Source: Scenedesmus sp. ARA3 (taxonomy: Eukaryota; Chlorophyta; Chlorophyceae; Sphaeropleales; Scenedesmaceae). Taken from it: a stretch of DNA of 64,000 bases. How positions within the stretch are numbered: position 1 is the first letter of the stretch; every line of letters starts with the position of its first letter. The DNA lies in contig RWJK01001052.1 in assembly GCA_004335835.1 (NCBI GenBank), positions 24,289 to 88,288 on the forward strand. Direction: 5' to 3'. The notes under the pieces were generated by a model, which did not search any database, was not told the origin of the DNA, and worked only from the letters and a program-made list of their open reading frames with translations. A program made the translations under genes and the position numbers. Positions 33,766 to 45,845 of the stretch are shown piece by piece.

Positions 33766-34828
33766 GCGGCAGCAGCAGCAGCTTCAGCAGAGACGCCAGT
33801 TTTGGTGTTTGCGAGAGCGACATTCATGCTGGGATGGCCCCAATCACAACCAGTCAAGAATGACACAGTGCACTGCGGAGTGCAACAGCTGAGAACAATG
33901 TCACAGCACATGGGCTGTCAGGCAACATTGCAGCTGGACTGCTGGTAACACAGCTTCCATCACATACTCATGCACTTTTCAAACCCACGTCCAGCATCAA
34001 ACCCAATTGACACAGCCAAAAAGCGTATCCAAAGCACTTGCAAGCCCGCCTCACCCGCGCGTTGACCTGCAGCACCGGCACCTCACATCAACACGCCCCA
34101 ACAGGTGACCCAGCAACCAGCTGCTACACCAACTGACAAACCCAAAAGCCTACCCCTTACTGTGACAACACCAACTGACTCACCCACGCATTGACCTGAA
34201 GCACCGGCAGCTGAAACTGAGTGCAAAACTGGAACCACCAATCAGCTTCTACACCAACTGACCAGCTGACACATCACTCCTAGATCATTTCTAACCCGCC
34301 TCACCCGCGCGTTGACCTGCAGCACCGGCAGCGCGTGCAGGCCGTGGCTCATGAGCTGCATCAGGCTCATGTCGCTGTAGCCCACGCTCACAAAGCGCAC
34401 CTGCAGCAGCGAGCAAAATAAGAAACGACATCTGTCATTGGTGATGACATCATTCATGATGAAGAAAGCTTTTGGCAAAGGGTTGGCAAAGGGTTTGGGG
34501 ATGATATGCTTCTGCAACTTGCAATGCTGAGGCATGAGGGGCACGCCAGCTGCTGCTGAACCCTCTCCAAACCAGAGAGAGTGCCAGCTGGTAAGCGCCG
34601 GGTGTCTTCCCTTGGAAGAGCTACACGAAGGCATACTGTGTACGATCAGCGTACCGCTGCGCATCATCAAAAGTTGCAAAGTGTTACATGTTCATTTGCT
34701 GTGGCTGTAACAATGTAACATGTTATTTCTGCATCATTCGAAAGAGCTGCTGCTGCTGCCAGGGTGGTGCAGCTCACAGTGTCAGGAAAGAATGCTGGCA
34801 GGCACTCATACACTGGCTTCATGGCACT

Positions 34829-34862
<34 letters not shown>

Positions 34863-35946
34863 CAGCAGCAGGGCAGTAAAGGTCAACATGCAGATGCTTG
34901 GTGTTGCATGGCATTAGGCTACTGGTAACTGGCTTGCAAGCGAGCGACGTGGTTTGAAAACTTAGTTTTGTCTTTCATGCTCACATCAACACAGGTCATG
35001 GGGTTCACTAGGTGTGTGCGTCATACAGCATCCAAACATTGTGGACATATTTTTTTGCTTGGCTGCAGCTGAAACCCAAAGCATGACAAGCGCAGTGGCC
35101 GCTATGCACAGCACACTACTCCTTCGCCCATGCCGGGCCGACTTACTTGGAATGTGGACATGTAGCCAAATGGAACAGCACCACCAGTGTAGGGCTGCTG
35201 CTGCTGCTGTTGCTGGTGCTGCCTGCCACGCTGTTGCTGCTGCTGCTGGCTTTGTTGCTTCCTGTTCCCCCTAGCAAGTCCTGTAGCCTGCAATACATAG
35301 ATGTCAAACGTAACAGCAACAAGCGACAGTCTGAGCAGACAAGTGGACACAGATGTGCGCCACTTGAACCAGTGTGTACCCTGGCCATGTATGGGTGCAC
35401 AGTGCCTGCCAGTAGCCTAACAAGGTAACACCCCATGCAACACATGTGTCAGCACTAGGAAGGTGCAGCCACATGTCAGCACATACAGCGCTGCGTTTGC
35501 AGGTGCTGCCCTTCACCTTTCTTAATAACATTGGTCAGCTCATTTCTGTTGACAAGCATTCTGCAGCAAATAACTCACTGCTTGCCGGTCACTCGGATAG
35601 CCGTGTTGTTGGATGGAAAGCGCTGTGTGCTGCTGGCAGCAGCGCCTGCAGCATCGCTGTTGGCATCAGGCTGCGCCAACTCAGCTGCTGCTGCAGGTTC
35701 AACTGCCTGCTGGTCCGTAGTACTGGCTGCTCGCACTTTTCCTGATGTTGCGGCTACTGTCGCTGCTGTAGCTACTGCTGCTTCATCTGCGAGTGCTGCT
35801 GAAGCATCACAGCTTCCTGTAGTTGCTTCACACACACCAGCAGGGCCTAGTTCGTTTGTTTGGCTATGCACAGACGCCTCACAAAGCAGCAGCAGGAGCA
35901 GAAGTCGGCATGCCAGCAACAGCTGCTTCGCCTTTGGCGGGGGCAT
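31699..35946 (-). CDS. Secretory thioredoxin-like membrane protein with CPHS active site
   Basis: Exons 35946-35579, 35287-35147, 34826-34778, 34400-34305, 33730-33662, 32956-32648 and 31947-31699 encode 426 residues in one frame. A signal peptide is obvious (MPPPKAKQLLLACRLLLLLL). After a Ser/Ala-rich stretch the spliced product shows a thioredoxin fold: PTLVVLFHLATCPHS, then NAMKPVYECLPAFFPDTVRF, and LPVLQV carrying the cis-Pro. The active site is CPHS rather than CxxC, so it is probably a monothiol or non-reductase member. A Gln/Ser-rich linker, one membrane segment (AAFFWLSVAFL...ALWWL) and a basic then Ala-rich tail follow. By family it would act on disulfides or bind clients in the endoplasmic reticulum; this is inferred. 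The 49-nt exon 3 is preceded by a CTG tract. Exon copies lie in introns 4, 5 and 6. Confidence 0.65.
31845..31910. repeat. (CTG)n tract coding poly-Ala
   Basis: About 15 units inside the last exon of the thioredoxin-like gene; in the chosen frame they encode poly-Ala. Confidence 0.9.
32235..32460 (-). repeat. Copies of exon 6 end (membrane-segment exon)
   Basis: The edge encoding ATVEELxxQQHAAFFWLxVAFL with donor recurs at about 32388-32460, and a shorter decayed copy is at 32237-32262. Confidence 0.9.
33050..33085 (-). repeat. Copy of exon 6 start
   Basis: Repeats the acceptor and the first codons (GQGPLASLE) of the exon at 32956. Confidence 0.9.
33340..33575 (-). repeat. Three copies of exon 5 end, about 100-bp period
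   Basis: The edge encoding LHFVAKAL with its donor lies at about 33350-33378, 33449-33478 and 33550-33580 as well as in the true exon ending at 33662. The intervening intron parts (GACACAGAGAGAG-type) are also shared. Confidence 0.9.
34045..34220 (-). repeat. Two copies of exon 4 end
   Basis: The edge encoding LPVLQVNAR plus donor recurs at about 34053-34083 and 34185-34212. Confidence 0.9.
34827..34872. repeat. CTG tract forming an acceptor
   Basis: On the minus strand about 13 CTG units run straight into the CAG acceptor of the 34826 exon. Confidence 0.9.
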
Positions 35947-38900
35947 GTTTCACGTATGTATTTAGAATCTTAGGATGCGACCTGTGAGCCGATCAGGCCA
36001 ACAGACACGATTACAATTCTAGGTTTTCATCCGAGTGGGTGAACAACTCAACTCTCAATTACAGCCTTCCAACTCGTCACAAGCTTGTGATCGATTTTCG
36101 ATGTCTCTGACCAACGAGGGAACATCACAGCATTGCCTGGAGACCGCAGTTACCACGCCGTGTCAGCCCTGGAAGGGTTCAGGGCCTGTTAGTCATGTTC
36201 CTGTTAATGACTTGAGCAGTGTCACCACTGGTGCTAAGCGCTGAAAATCAGCAAGGAAGACAGGGGCCGTGAAGCGTATCTTCCAGGGGTGAACTGCCAC
36301 AGGCTCAGTGTTGGGCCATGCTGCATGCCGAGGATTCTGGGTTTCCACGCAAGCAAGCTGAGTGTGAGCCATCTATGAGCCATATATGGGCAGCCAACGA
36401 CATATCAGCAGCTGGCACATGCTAGTTGAGCGGCTCAACCAGCTACAATGTATGTGTTACATGACAGGAACACAGCCCGTTTCTGAGCCAATACCAGCAG
36501 CCAAGATCAGCTCATGATCACTCAGACCAATCTGGTGTATGGCACATCGAAGACAGTACAGATACACCCTGATCTGCTGTTTGACGGGTGGTCATGGCAC
36601 TACAATGCAGCACCTCCAGAGCTCTTTACAAGACTGAAAGTGTGCCGCACACGCAGTGCGTCACTAGTACCACAGCACGCCACCAGACAGGTACTCCTGA
36701 CAGCAGTACTGCATCCACAGTGTGAGATTTGCAGTGATGCTACAGCAACTACATGCAGTTGTACAACGCCTCACTACCAGCAGTACCAACAACGTATATC
36801 CTGCAATACCGGAACAGCAACCAAAGATCAAAGCAAAGCAGTTCCTGCAGCTGAACATGAGCTGCATGGCCCACTTTGCCTCATGCTGGCAGCCAGCCGC
36901 CGTGCAAGCGGCTTGCAGGAAATCGCTTGCATGCTGGCGGGCTGCCCACCACAGCAGCGCATGCGTAGCAGCATGCACACCTGTTTATTGCAATGAGTGG
37001 CAGCAGCAGCACGTTGGGCAGGGCTCTCGCCCAACCAGCACAACATATCAACAGCCGCACACATCGCAATCCTCTGCGGTCATTCAGTGAGCGCCTCACA
37101 AGCAGCACTCACTTCACACTGGCCGCCAATGCCACGTCTCAGTTCCTGGTGCTCGTGTCTACACGATGCCCCTTACGCCGCAGACGCGGGGTCGTGTCGC
37201 ACAAAACACAGCAACATGCACAATCTAAGACAGGCAAGCCCAAGCCCTTTACCGAGACGTTTTTGTTGTTGCTGCCAGCGCCAAACGCAGTTTCGCTAGC
37301 ATTTGGCAGCAGGGTCAGCTACTGCGGGCCCTGCCTGCTGTCTCCATCTTCCGAGCATGCGGCAAATGCTGGGCAAACAGCACACTACACTAAACCCCAC
37401 TACAACAAGCGCAGACGCACATCACGATAGTGCTGCTACGCAGTGCCAGTGCCCCATATGGGCTCAAGATGATACTGCCAGTGCTGCTACGCATGCCAGT
37501 GCTGCATATGAGCACAAGATACTGCCAGTGCTGCTAGGGCTTCCCAAGCATGGCTATGCAGCTGCCACATCGAGCGCCTCATTGAATAGCAGGTGGGTGC
37601 GCCAGCAGCAGCAGCTGCGTCATGTGTGCAGCTCGCACAGTGGCTCCAAACAACAATAAAAATACTGTTGAATTACATATGTACTAAGCAGTGTGACGTT
37701 TGCCAGCTATATGCTCTGCACAGGTGCTCCCAGTAGAAGGCCACAGCAGGACATATATGCATGGCAAGAAAGCACACATGGCATGTAAATAAGTTACGAA
37801 CAGGTCCATGTAGGCCTGCATTATGTATTGTAACAACATTCAGTGTTATTTGGGTGGCATAACAAGCCATCGTACTTTAGCAACTGACCCAACAGAACCA
37901 GCATGTATCAAGTGTAGCATGCCCGGCACCTTACACATAATAACACATAATAAAAGTATGATGCCAGGCGTCTTTTGGTGTGGTAAGTATTCGGAGCATC
38001 GTAAAACAACGTATGCATGTATGTAATGGCATGCCAAGGCATGACAAAAGCTGGCACGCCGCTGAAAAGCCTTGCATGCAACGCCAGCAGATAAAACACA
38101 AGGCGCTACCGCCCTCTCATTTGCGGCTGCATACTCATACAGCAGTCACATCCGCACCAGGAAGCAACCGTGCTTGCCTGGAAGCAGCGATGCATGCAAC
38201 AATCTGCAGTGTGCACATGTCAGGAGCGCTGCAGCATGTTTTGCAGCCACAGAACACACTGCCTGCAACACCCAGGCAGCAACAACTGCACAGCAGCAGC
38301 TTGCAGCAGATGCTGAGCTCCGTGCCAGCAGCTGCAGCAAGTCACTCAATACCACTGCTAGCAGATGCTCAGTAGGGTCAGTCACTCCCAGGGCAGCAGC
38401 AGCAGCTGCCGAACACTCAGCCTCAGCAAATGTAACTGCTAGCATTGCACCAGCAGCACCGCTGCACACCACCCCTCACACCGCTCGCCAGCCCACATCT
38501 GGTGTATGTTACGAAGTCGTTACTAACATAAGCCTGGTGTATGTTACGAAGCCCGTCAATAACACAGTCGGCTGCGGCCGCACTGTTGCACACACCTCGC
38601 AGCGCATAATCATGCACGTACACAATGATGCCACTGCGCCATGGAAGTGCAGCAGAGGCGAAAGAAATTGCCTTGAAGGCATTGCCACCATCTGCGCAGC
38701 GCAGCTTCACCAAAAACATAACGTAACAATCAAACATGCCCACAGCAGTGTCCCGGCAGCCGCCAAACGAGCCTTTTTTGCACTCACAAGCTGACTCTGT
38801 TGCAGGCTGTAAGCCACAAAAGGTCTATGCAGATCCTGCACTCCATGCAACATGGTGCCAGTGCATTGCACACCTCAGCGATTTGGGCACACGTCTGCGC

Positions 38901-40340
38901 TGCAGCTGTGCTAAAAAGAGCCACCCACACACGCGCGCAGGTGCGTTGCTACAGTCTCCCGGGACAGTTATGGTGTCCAAGCACACGCAACAAACTCATA
39001 TATGGTGTTGAAGTCGTACACCTGTAAGTAGTGAAGTGTCGCAAATCAATCAGACCGCAGTGTTTCTAGACAGCCGGCCAGTGCAGCACGGTTTGCTGCG
39101 TCACCGTGCACAACCAGCAGTTGTCAGCAATGCTACTGGGCAGCGTAACCAAGTGGGGCTCAACATGCGGCAACAGCAAACTCACAACTACAACACAACT
39201 CGTGTGCTAAAACATATCGAAATGTTTGCGATAGGCCTTTCATTCGCATAAGCCGCCAAGCACCCTGCATCAGCACATCGCAGGCACAGCCGCCGCCGCA
39301 GTGTTACTCCACCAGCAAAAGAGACAGCTGTCGACACATGAAAGCGACAGCTGCTACCAACATGCAGCAGCTGCTGACACATGTATGGCCCATGTTGCTC
39401 AAGTGGCAAGCCATGCACCCATTCCATGCACAACCGTGCTGTCAAGGCTCTTCAGTCGTTACAAAGGTTGCAAAAAGGAAATGGCGCAAGCCACCTGTCA
39501 TGCACTACAAGCACCGCCCGTAAGGGAGGTGACTGGCATGAACTGCGCATCGGCGCCCGCGTCCTTTGCTGACTCCCTACCCCACACTTCCTTAGTAGAG
39601 GAAGAGTGAGAGTGTGAGAGTGGAGAGCAGCATTTGCCAGGTCGTGCGCACCCGGCAGAGAAAGAGAAAGGGAGAGAGAGAGTCAGAGAAAGACTGAGCG
39701 ACACATCAGACACAGATACGCACAAGCCACCCAAGTCAGGCTCATAACCCACACACGGCGCGCACCAGAAAAAGAATAAACAATAACACGGCCGCCTTAC
39801 AGCACACACACCACACGTGCAGCGATGGCAGCACGCGGCAGAACCATGAAACCACAAAGTACCCCGAAAGCCAAGCAAAGGTCCTGCCGCAATGGCACGT
39901 GATTGCCCAGATGATAAAACACAGAACACAAAACCAGGCAGTGGCCGTCTGCAAGTGCAGCTGCAGGCCACTCACCCTGCGGAAGCCCCTACATGTGTTA
40001 TAATGTTAAGATTCAAATTGTGCAAACAACGGCGCCCACAGCTGCCTTTTGTGCTGTGAGAACATCGCCCACCATGTGATTCAACTGGACACCCCTGCAG
40101 CAAAACGACCCTGTGATTTTTTCACTGCACACAACGTAAGGTATTGGGCAGCGGCCCACGCTGCAGCGGCATTCTGTGAAGCGCCGCGTCTCCGTTTGGC
40201 ACTCGTCGTGTGCTGATAAACCCCACAAAAAAAGCAAAGGCCGCCATCCAACCCACTGACATCGATCATTCACTCCCCATGAAACATACTGCCGCACATG
40301 CGCACCGGCCGCACACCATGACACCTCACACACGCATGCA
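35947..40340. other. No recognisable gene (left part of gene-poor region)
   Basis: Upstream of the thioredoxin-like gene. Several short open frames exist, for example a plus-strand frame at 36514-36996 and one at 38072-38794, but none shows a known domain, splice consistency or codon bias I can trust. AG/CT-rich low-complexity sequence lies at 39600-39720. The promoter of the gene starting at 35946 should be in the first few hundred bases. Confidence 0.55.
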
Positions 40341-40349
40341 TCCACGTCG

Positions 40350-40565
40350 CATGCAGACCCACGTGCAGTGCGCCCATGTCGCACACAGACCCACGTGCAT
40401 TGCAGCCGTGTTGCATGCAGACCCACGTGCATTGCAGCCGTACTGCACACAGACCCACGTGCATTGCAGCCGTACTGCACACAAACCCACGTGCATTGCA
40501 GCCGTACTGCACACAAACCCACGTGCATCGCAGCCGTACTGCACACAGACCCACGTGTGTTGCGC
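40350..40565. repeat. 32-bp minisatellite, about seven units
   Basis: A unit containing CCCACGTGCATTGCAGCCGT repeats with an exact 32-bp period (GTGC phase points at 40363, 40395, 40427, 40459, 40491, 40523, 40555). Each unit holds a CACGTG palindrome, the E-box/G-box core. Confidence 0.95.
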
Positions 40566-42860
40566 CCCCAGGCCGCAGCAGCAACCATAAGCGTACAGTG
40601 CAAGGTACCTCGGCACATTCTTGCTGCTGTTGTGATTATCTTAAGACACGCAGCAGCAGGGTCTCTCTTACTTTCTCAACCCCGCCCACAAAATGTCATA
40701 GCCCGTAACCAGCAAACCTGAAGGGCAGCATTTTGTCAGCCAGCAAAGAACCCCTCCAGAAAGGAGGACAAAACATAACGCAGATTGCTCAGCAGAGTCC
40801 ACTCTGCCGCTGCAGAGCAAAAGTGTGCATCCGCCTCCGCCGGATGCATCGGTTGCCTCAGCAGCAGCACAATCAGCAACTCCCTGGCCCCCGCACCCAA
40901 CCAAATTGAGTGGCATATTGCCTGGCAGCCAGAGTCTGCAGGTCTGCTGCTTGCGGCAGGTGACAGTAGCCAGCAAAGCGCCCTCCACGCATGCGCAGGC
41001 ACGGGCGAATTCTCGAGAGAAGATAAAGAGGCAGCAGCAGCAACAGCGCCATGCAAAAGAGTATGAGGCGGCACCAGCAACCTCATCAGCTAGAGACACG
41101 CAATCAGCAGCAAAAATACACACATGCGCACCCTGGAAGCCCGCAGCATGATTTCTACACACTCAAGCAACGGACAGCCATCACCGAACACCTGCTGGAT
41201 CGCCAGCAGCCTGTCTGTGAAATGTGCCAAGAAGCAGAAGTACTCTCTGAGCCACATACACATGCCGCAACCTCGATTTGCTGGGACTCACATGTATCGA
41301 GCACGTGCAGCAACCTGATGTGCCATGCCTGCCATTGTCTAGTGGCGGCACACAATTGAGAGCCATGCAAAGCAGCATACACAATGAGCTACCTTCATGC
41401 ACCTACTGCTGAAAGCTGTGCTGTGCAGAAGCTGCCGGCAGCTATGGCAGCTGCGGCATACCAGATGCGCCAGTGCTGTTTAACTAGAGGCAACACAACT
41501 GCAGCATCAGCATCAGCAGCAGGAGATACCTGCACTGCCTGAGCAGCCGCCAACAGCAAGTACTTTATGCTAGCAGTTTGCAGGTATACGATGCAAGCGC
41601 TAAAGCAGAGGCGCACATGCAATGCCATCCTCTGTCTCCGAATGCTATCAAGTTCTGTACACAGCGGCAGTCCTGACAATGCAGTGCACAATCCTGACAA
41701 TGCAATGCAGTGCAGCAGACCTTACCCAGGCAGCAGCTGTGACCCAGGCAGCAGCAAAGGGCCAGCCGTGCTGCCAGCCGCAGTTATGAAAACATTATCT
41801 GTATGTGTGACTGCAGGCCTTTTCATGCAGAAAGTGTGAGCCAGCAAGCCTGGTTAATACCTAAGCAGCAAACAAGGTGTCGATGCAGCAGTGCACGGGC
41901 TGCAATGGACAGCAGCCAACACAGCGGCAGATGCATGACAACAGCCAATCTGCAGGTTCCAAAACACAACAGAGCATGGCAAAGTATGACACACTGTTGC
42001 CGGGGAACCTTGCTGAGCAGCAACAGCACATGCGCGTGGTAATTGCCCGATGCTGGCGCTTTCTAGGTGCAAGCAAACGGGCCCCGGCAGTTGAATGCAG
42101 GCAGCTGGATGCAGGGACTCTTCGATGCAGCAATCCTCGGCCACAGTTGCCAGCTAGTCACAAAGCACATGCCAAACTATAATGCCGCTACTGAAAGTAG
42201 TACCGTCCAATCAGTGCTGCAGCAAGGTGCACCAAGTGTGCCCTGAAGCCTTGCAGGAGCCGCCATGATTGAACTGAGAGCACAGCCTCCTGCCAACAGC
42301 TCACACATTGCACAGCTCAATTGCCACATCGGCACGCACCACTTACGTTGGCGCGTCAGATCCACGAATGATACTATTGATGTGCAATTTCTGCCGTAGC
42401 ACTCACAATTGACAGCCTGCCACGTACCACAGAAACACAGCATGGGCAGGAGATACAGAGCAGCAGCACATGCTCGGGCTATGCACGGCAGCAGGCACAG
42501 TAACTTCACACACATGTCTGCATGGCACTTTGCAGCAGAGTATCGCGTGTGCACAACTGGTGCTGCAGAGAAGGGACAAAAGGGAGCCTCTAGTGTGTGA
42601 TGCAAGCCCTCAAGCACGAATGCCGCAACAGAATCCTGCCCACATTGCTGTTGCTGACAGCTGCAGCAACGGCAGCAGCAAACAATCAGCTGCGCAGCTC
42701 AGATGCAAAACAATGCACAGCTGTAGCAGCTCAGCAGCGGCTGTACAGATGCAAAGTGTGTCAGCGTATGCAAGCGCTACGCATATGCAGCTGAAAGTCT
42801 ATGTACTCATCCAAGCAAGCAAGCCAAGCCCTGAGGAGGTGACAACTGCCGACCTCCCGC
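40566..42860. other. No recognisable gene (middle of gene-poor region)
   Basis: CA-rich sequence with scattered CAG units and short frames on both strands. No domain, RNA gene or transposon could be supported. Confidence 0.55.
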
Positions 42861-42864
42861 ACGG

Positions 42865-43050
42865 CTCCGGTCAAACCGAGCTGGTCAAACGTAACATCAT
42901 TCGGTCAAACCTGACTGCAGGAGACCTGTGCATGCACAATGCATAAACAAGCTCTCTGCAGGGCATCAGAGCACAACAACACTGGCATCATAATTTTTGT
43001 TGGTGTGCTTTGACCAGGTTTGACTCAGATTGACTCAGTTTGACCAGGGC
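42865..43050. promoter_or_regulatory. Inverted clusters of GGTCAAAC / GTTTGACC motifs
   Basis: Three GGTCAAAC-type motifs (42869-42912) face TTTGACC / TTTGACT motifs (43010-43047) in opposite orientation. The TTGAC core equals the W-box bound by WRKY factors. The inverted arrangement could also form a fold-back. Function is inferred only. Confidence 0.3.
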
Positions 43051-43267
43051 TGGCATGTAGCAACTGTCGAAGTTGACAGACACGATAGACCATGAGACTG
43101 TCCTTGAGCTGTGATCAGATCGCAGGTAAGGTCGATCACTGCTGCTGTTAGAATACTTTATTCATGCAGCATCTCCGTCACATCTGGTGCGCAGGCGCCT
43201 ACATGCAAATGGAATCGCAAATGCATCTATCATATGTGAATCGGCATCCGTTGAGCTTATCACCCCT

Positions 43268-43271
43268 GCCT

Positions 43272-43334
<63 letters not shown>

Positions 43335-43391
43335 NNNNNNNNNNNNNNNNNNNNNNNNNNNNNNNNNNNNNNNNNNNNNNNNNNNNNNNNN

Positions 43392-43457
<66 letters not shown>
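43268..43457. repeat. (GCAA)n microsatellite split by assembly gap
   Basis: GCAA units run from 43271 to 43334 and from 43392 to 43456, with 57 n between them. True array length is unknown. Confidence 0.98.
43335..43391. other. Assembly gap (57 n)
   Basis: A run of n inside the GCAA array, most likely a collapsed or unresolved part of the same repeat. Confidence 0.98.
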
Positions 43458-44450
43458 CCTAGCACCAGCACAGCTAAGCAGCCAGCAATTCCCCTGGTAA
43501 GCAAAAAAGGCGCGCACACGTCAAGCACCAGCCTTTGCAAGCAACTGGCACTCAGCATGCAGCAGACAAGCGCGAGCATCGCCTAAAAGATGCAGGGAAG
43601 CTTCACCACCAGCAGCAGGCGCTAGGTGGGGCGTTGCAGCTGCAAGCCTCACAGCAGTGGCCCACATGGCGGGCCACACAACAGCAACAACAAAATGCCC
43701 CAGACGGTTTATACATAGCCGCCTCCACACACGTTTGCAGATCCTCAATCACCCCACGGGGCCGACACAACCACCTTAGGTCATGTTTCTGGCCGCCGTA
43801 CCAAGACATAGCCCCATCCGATAAAGTAACCTTTCAGCGCCAGTGATTGTCCACGTCAAATCACTTTGGCCCCCGGAGTATGTTCACTCCTGCACGGCCC
43901 TCCACACGATTTTCGTTGCAACAAGCACAAGACTGAATCCTCCACACATGCGGGTGCCAGTCTCCGCCTCACTGCTGCCAGCATACACCCACCAACTCAT
44001 GGAGACGGGCTATTTGCCAATAGCACTGAAAACACATGTATACACACACATCTGCATGCTGAGGCTGCCTGCCTGGAGCCTGCTTCTGTGCCGTGCAGCA
44101 GCAGCAGCAGCAGCAGCGCAACCACGCACACCTAGTTGCAGGAAAATCAAGGGGATCAAAGCATTCTCTGGCGGCCTCCCTCCCATGCCGAACGCATACA
44201 CAACAGAGATGCCTGGTGCTGTTGAATCTGCGCTTAAAACCGCGCATCGGCTGCAGCGCCAAGCAGCTCAGGTCCGTGGCTGATCTGGTGACAATCATAA
44301 CCACCATCACCACCCGCACACACACGCGCACATACGCGCACATGCGCACGCACAACAGAACCCCAGCAACAAACTCAACCCCACACCCACTCGACCCCCA
44401 GCTCACACAAACTCGGTCACACAAGCTCAGTCACACATTTCACAGAGCAC
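43458..44450. other. No recognisable gene (right part of gene-poor region)
   Basis: Lies downstream of the SBP-box gene stop and presumably holds its 3' untranslated region. CA dinucleotide-rich sequence is at 44315-44360. No TGTAA signal was found close to the stop. Confidence 0.5.
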
Positions 44451-45810
44451 CTAGTTGCCGGCATTGGGCAGCATTGCAGTGCTGCTGGCTTCGTTCCTGA
44501 TGGACTGCAGCTGCTGCAGCATCAGCTGCTGCTGCTGCTGGCTGGATGGGCCTGGAACTGTGCATGCCTGACCAAAAAGCAAGCCGCTTTGCAGCGACAT
44601 CTGCTGCTGCTGCTGGGGCTGCAGCTGCTGCTGCTCGAGCTGCTGCTGCTCCCTGTACGCGCCCAGCAGAGTGGCCGGCGCTGAGCCTTGGCGCCCCAGC
44701 TGCTGCTGCTGCTGCATCATAAACAACTGCTGTTGCTGCTGCTGCTGCTGCTGCATGCCCATCATCATCATCAGCTGCTGCTGCTGCTGCTGCTGCTGGT
44801 GACCCTGGGATGCTCCCGGCACACCCCACCCAGCAGCACTCCCTGCTGCCGTGACCAGGCCAAAGCTCATGTTGCTGCTGCTGGTGCAGCTGCTGTTGGA
44901 GTTGACTCGCACAGTTCCTGACGGATGCTCTAACCCCGATGCTGCCGCCACAACACTCCCAGAACCCCGAGACCCCACCGCTGCCAGCGGCAGCACCGAA
45001 GCAGTCGGCGTGGCGGGCGGCCCCGCTGCTGCTGCTGCTGCTGTGCTGCCGGCTGCAGCCGCGGCGGCTGCCGCCTCAGCCTCGGCTGCAGCCGCCGCTG
45101 CTGCTGCTGCTGCTGCAGCAGCAACTCCCGTTGCGCCTGTTGGCGCTGCGCTGCCCTGAATTTCGTTTGGTGTGAGCGCTGCATGGAACAGCGTCCTGAG
45201 CTCACTGCCATTTAAATAGTCCAGATCTTCTGTGCTGCAGTTTTGCAGCTCTAGCTGCACCTGCTGCACCAGCCACTGCAGCCGGCTCGCTGCTCCGCTG
45301 GACTGCCTGCGCACAAGACCGTCACCTGTTGCAAACTGCTGATGCTCGTTTTGGGCCGCTGCAGCGGCGGCTGCATTGGATGCTGCTGCTGCAGCAGCTG
45401 CATTGACTGCACCAATTGTTGCGCCTGACACACTGCGCTGCTGCTGCTGCTGCTGTTCGGCGTTGCTGTTATTCATGCTTGCAAGGCATGCAGACTCCAT
45501 GCGGAGGTTACTCAGGGTGTTATAACAGTCAGCAATTGTAGCAGCTGCCCCAGCAGCTGCACCCGTCGCACTGCTGCCTGCTGCAGCAGATGCAGCACAC
45601 GCAGCTGCTGCAAAAGCTCCGCCGTCATAGCCTGCCGCAGCATTCACAAAGCTCCCAATCTGCACATCTAATGGTGGCGGCGGCGGCAGCAGCACAGCCC
45701 CTGCCAGGCTAGGCTGCACTGCTAATGCTGCACCATAGAGATCTGAAGCCCCACTTGCCGCACCTGCTGCTGCTGCTGCTGCTGCTGCTGTGCCAGGTGT
45801 GGCTGGCGGC

Positions 45811-45845
<35 letters not shown>

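Noticed and set aside
35143..35445. Gln-rich alternative frame (RGRQHQQQQQQQPYTGG) of the thioredoxin-like exon 2
   Set aside because: Phase from exon 1 selects the frame ending LVVLFHLATCPHS, which alone continues into the thioredoxin fold.
40350..40565. 32-bp periodic repeat as a CRISPR array
   Set aside because: The units are contiguous with no unique spacers and the context is eukaryotic; it is a minisatellite.
40013..40721. Several Cys/His-rich frames across the 32-bp minisatellite
   Set aside because: They derive from the repeat unit on both strands and have no start or splice context.
43162..43586. Frames running through the GCAA array on both strands
   Set aside because: A four-base repeat with length divisible in all frames gives long open frames without coding meaning, and an assembly gap interrupts them.
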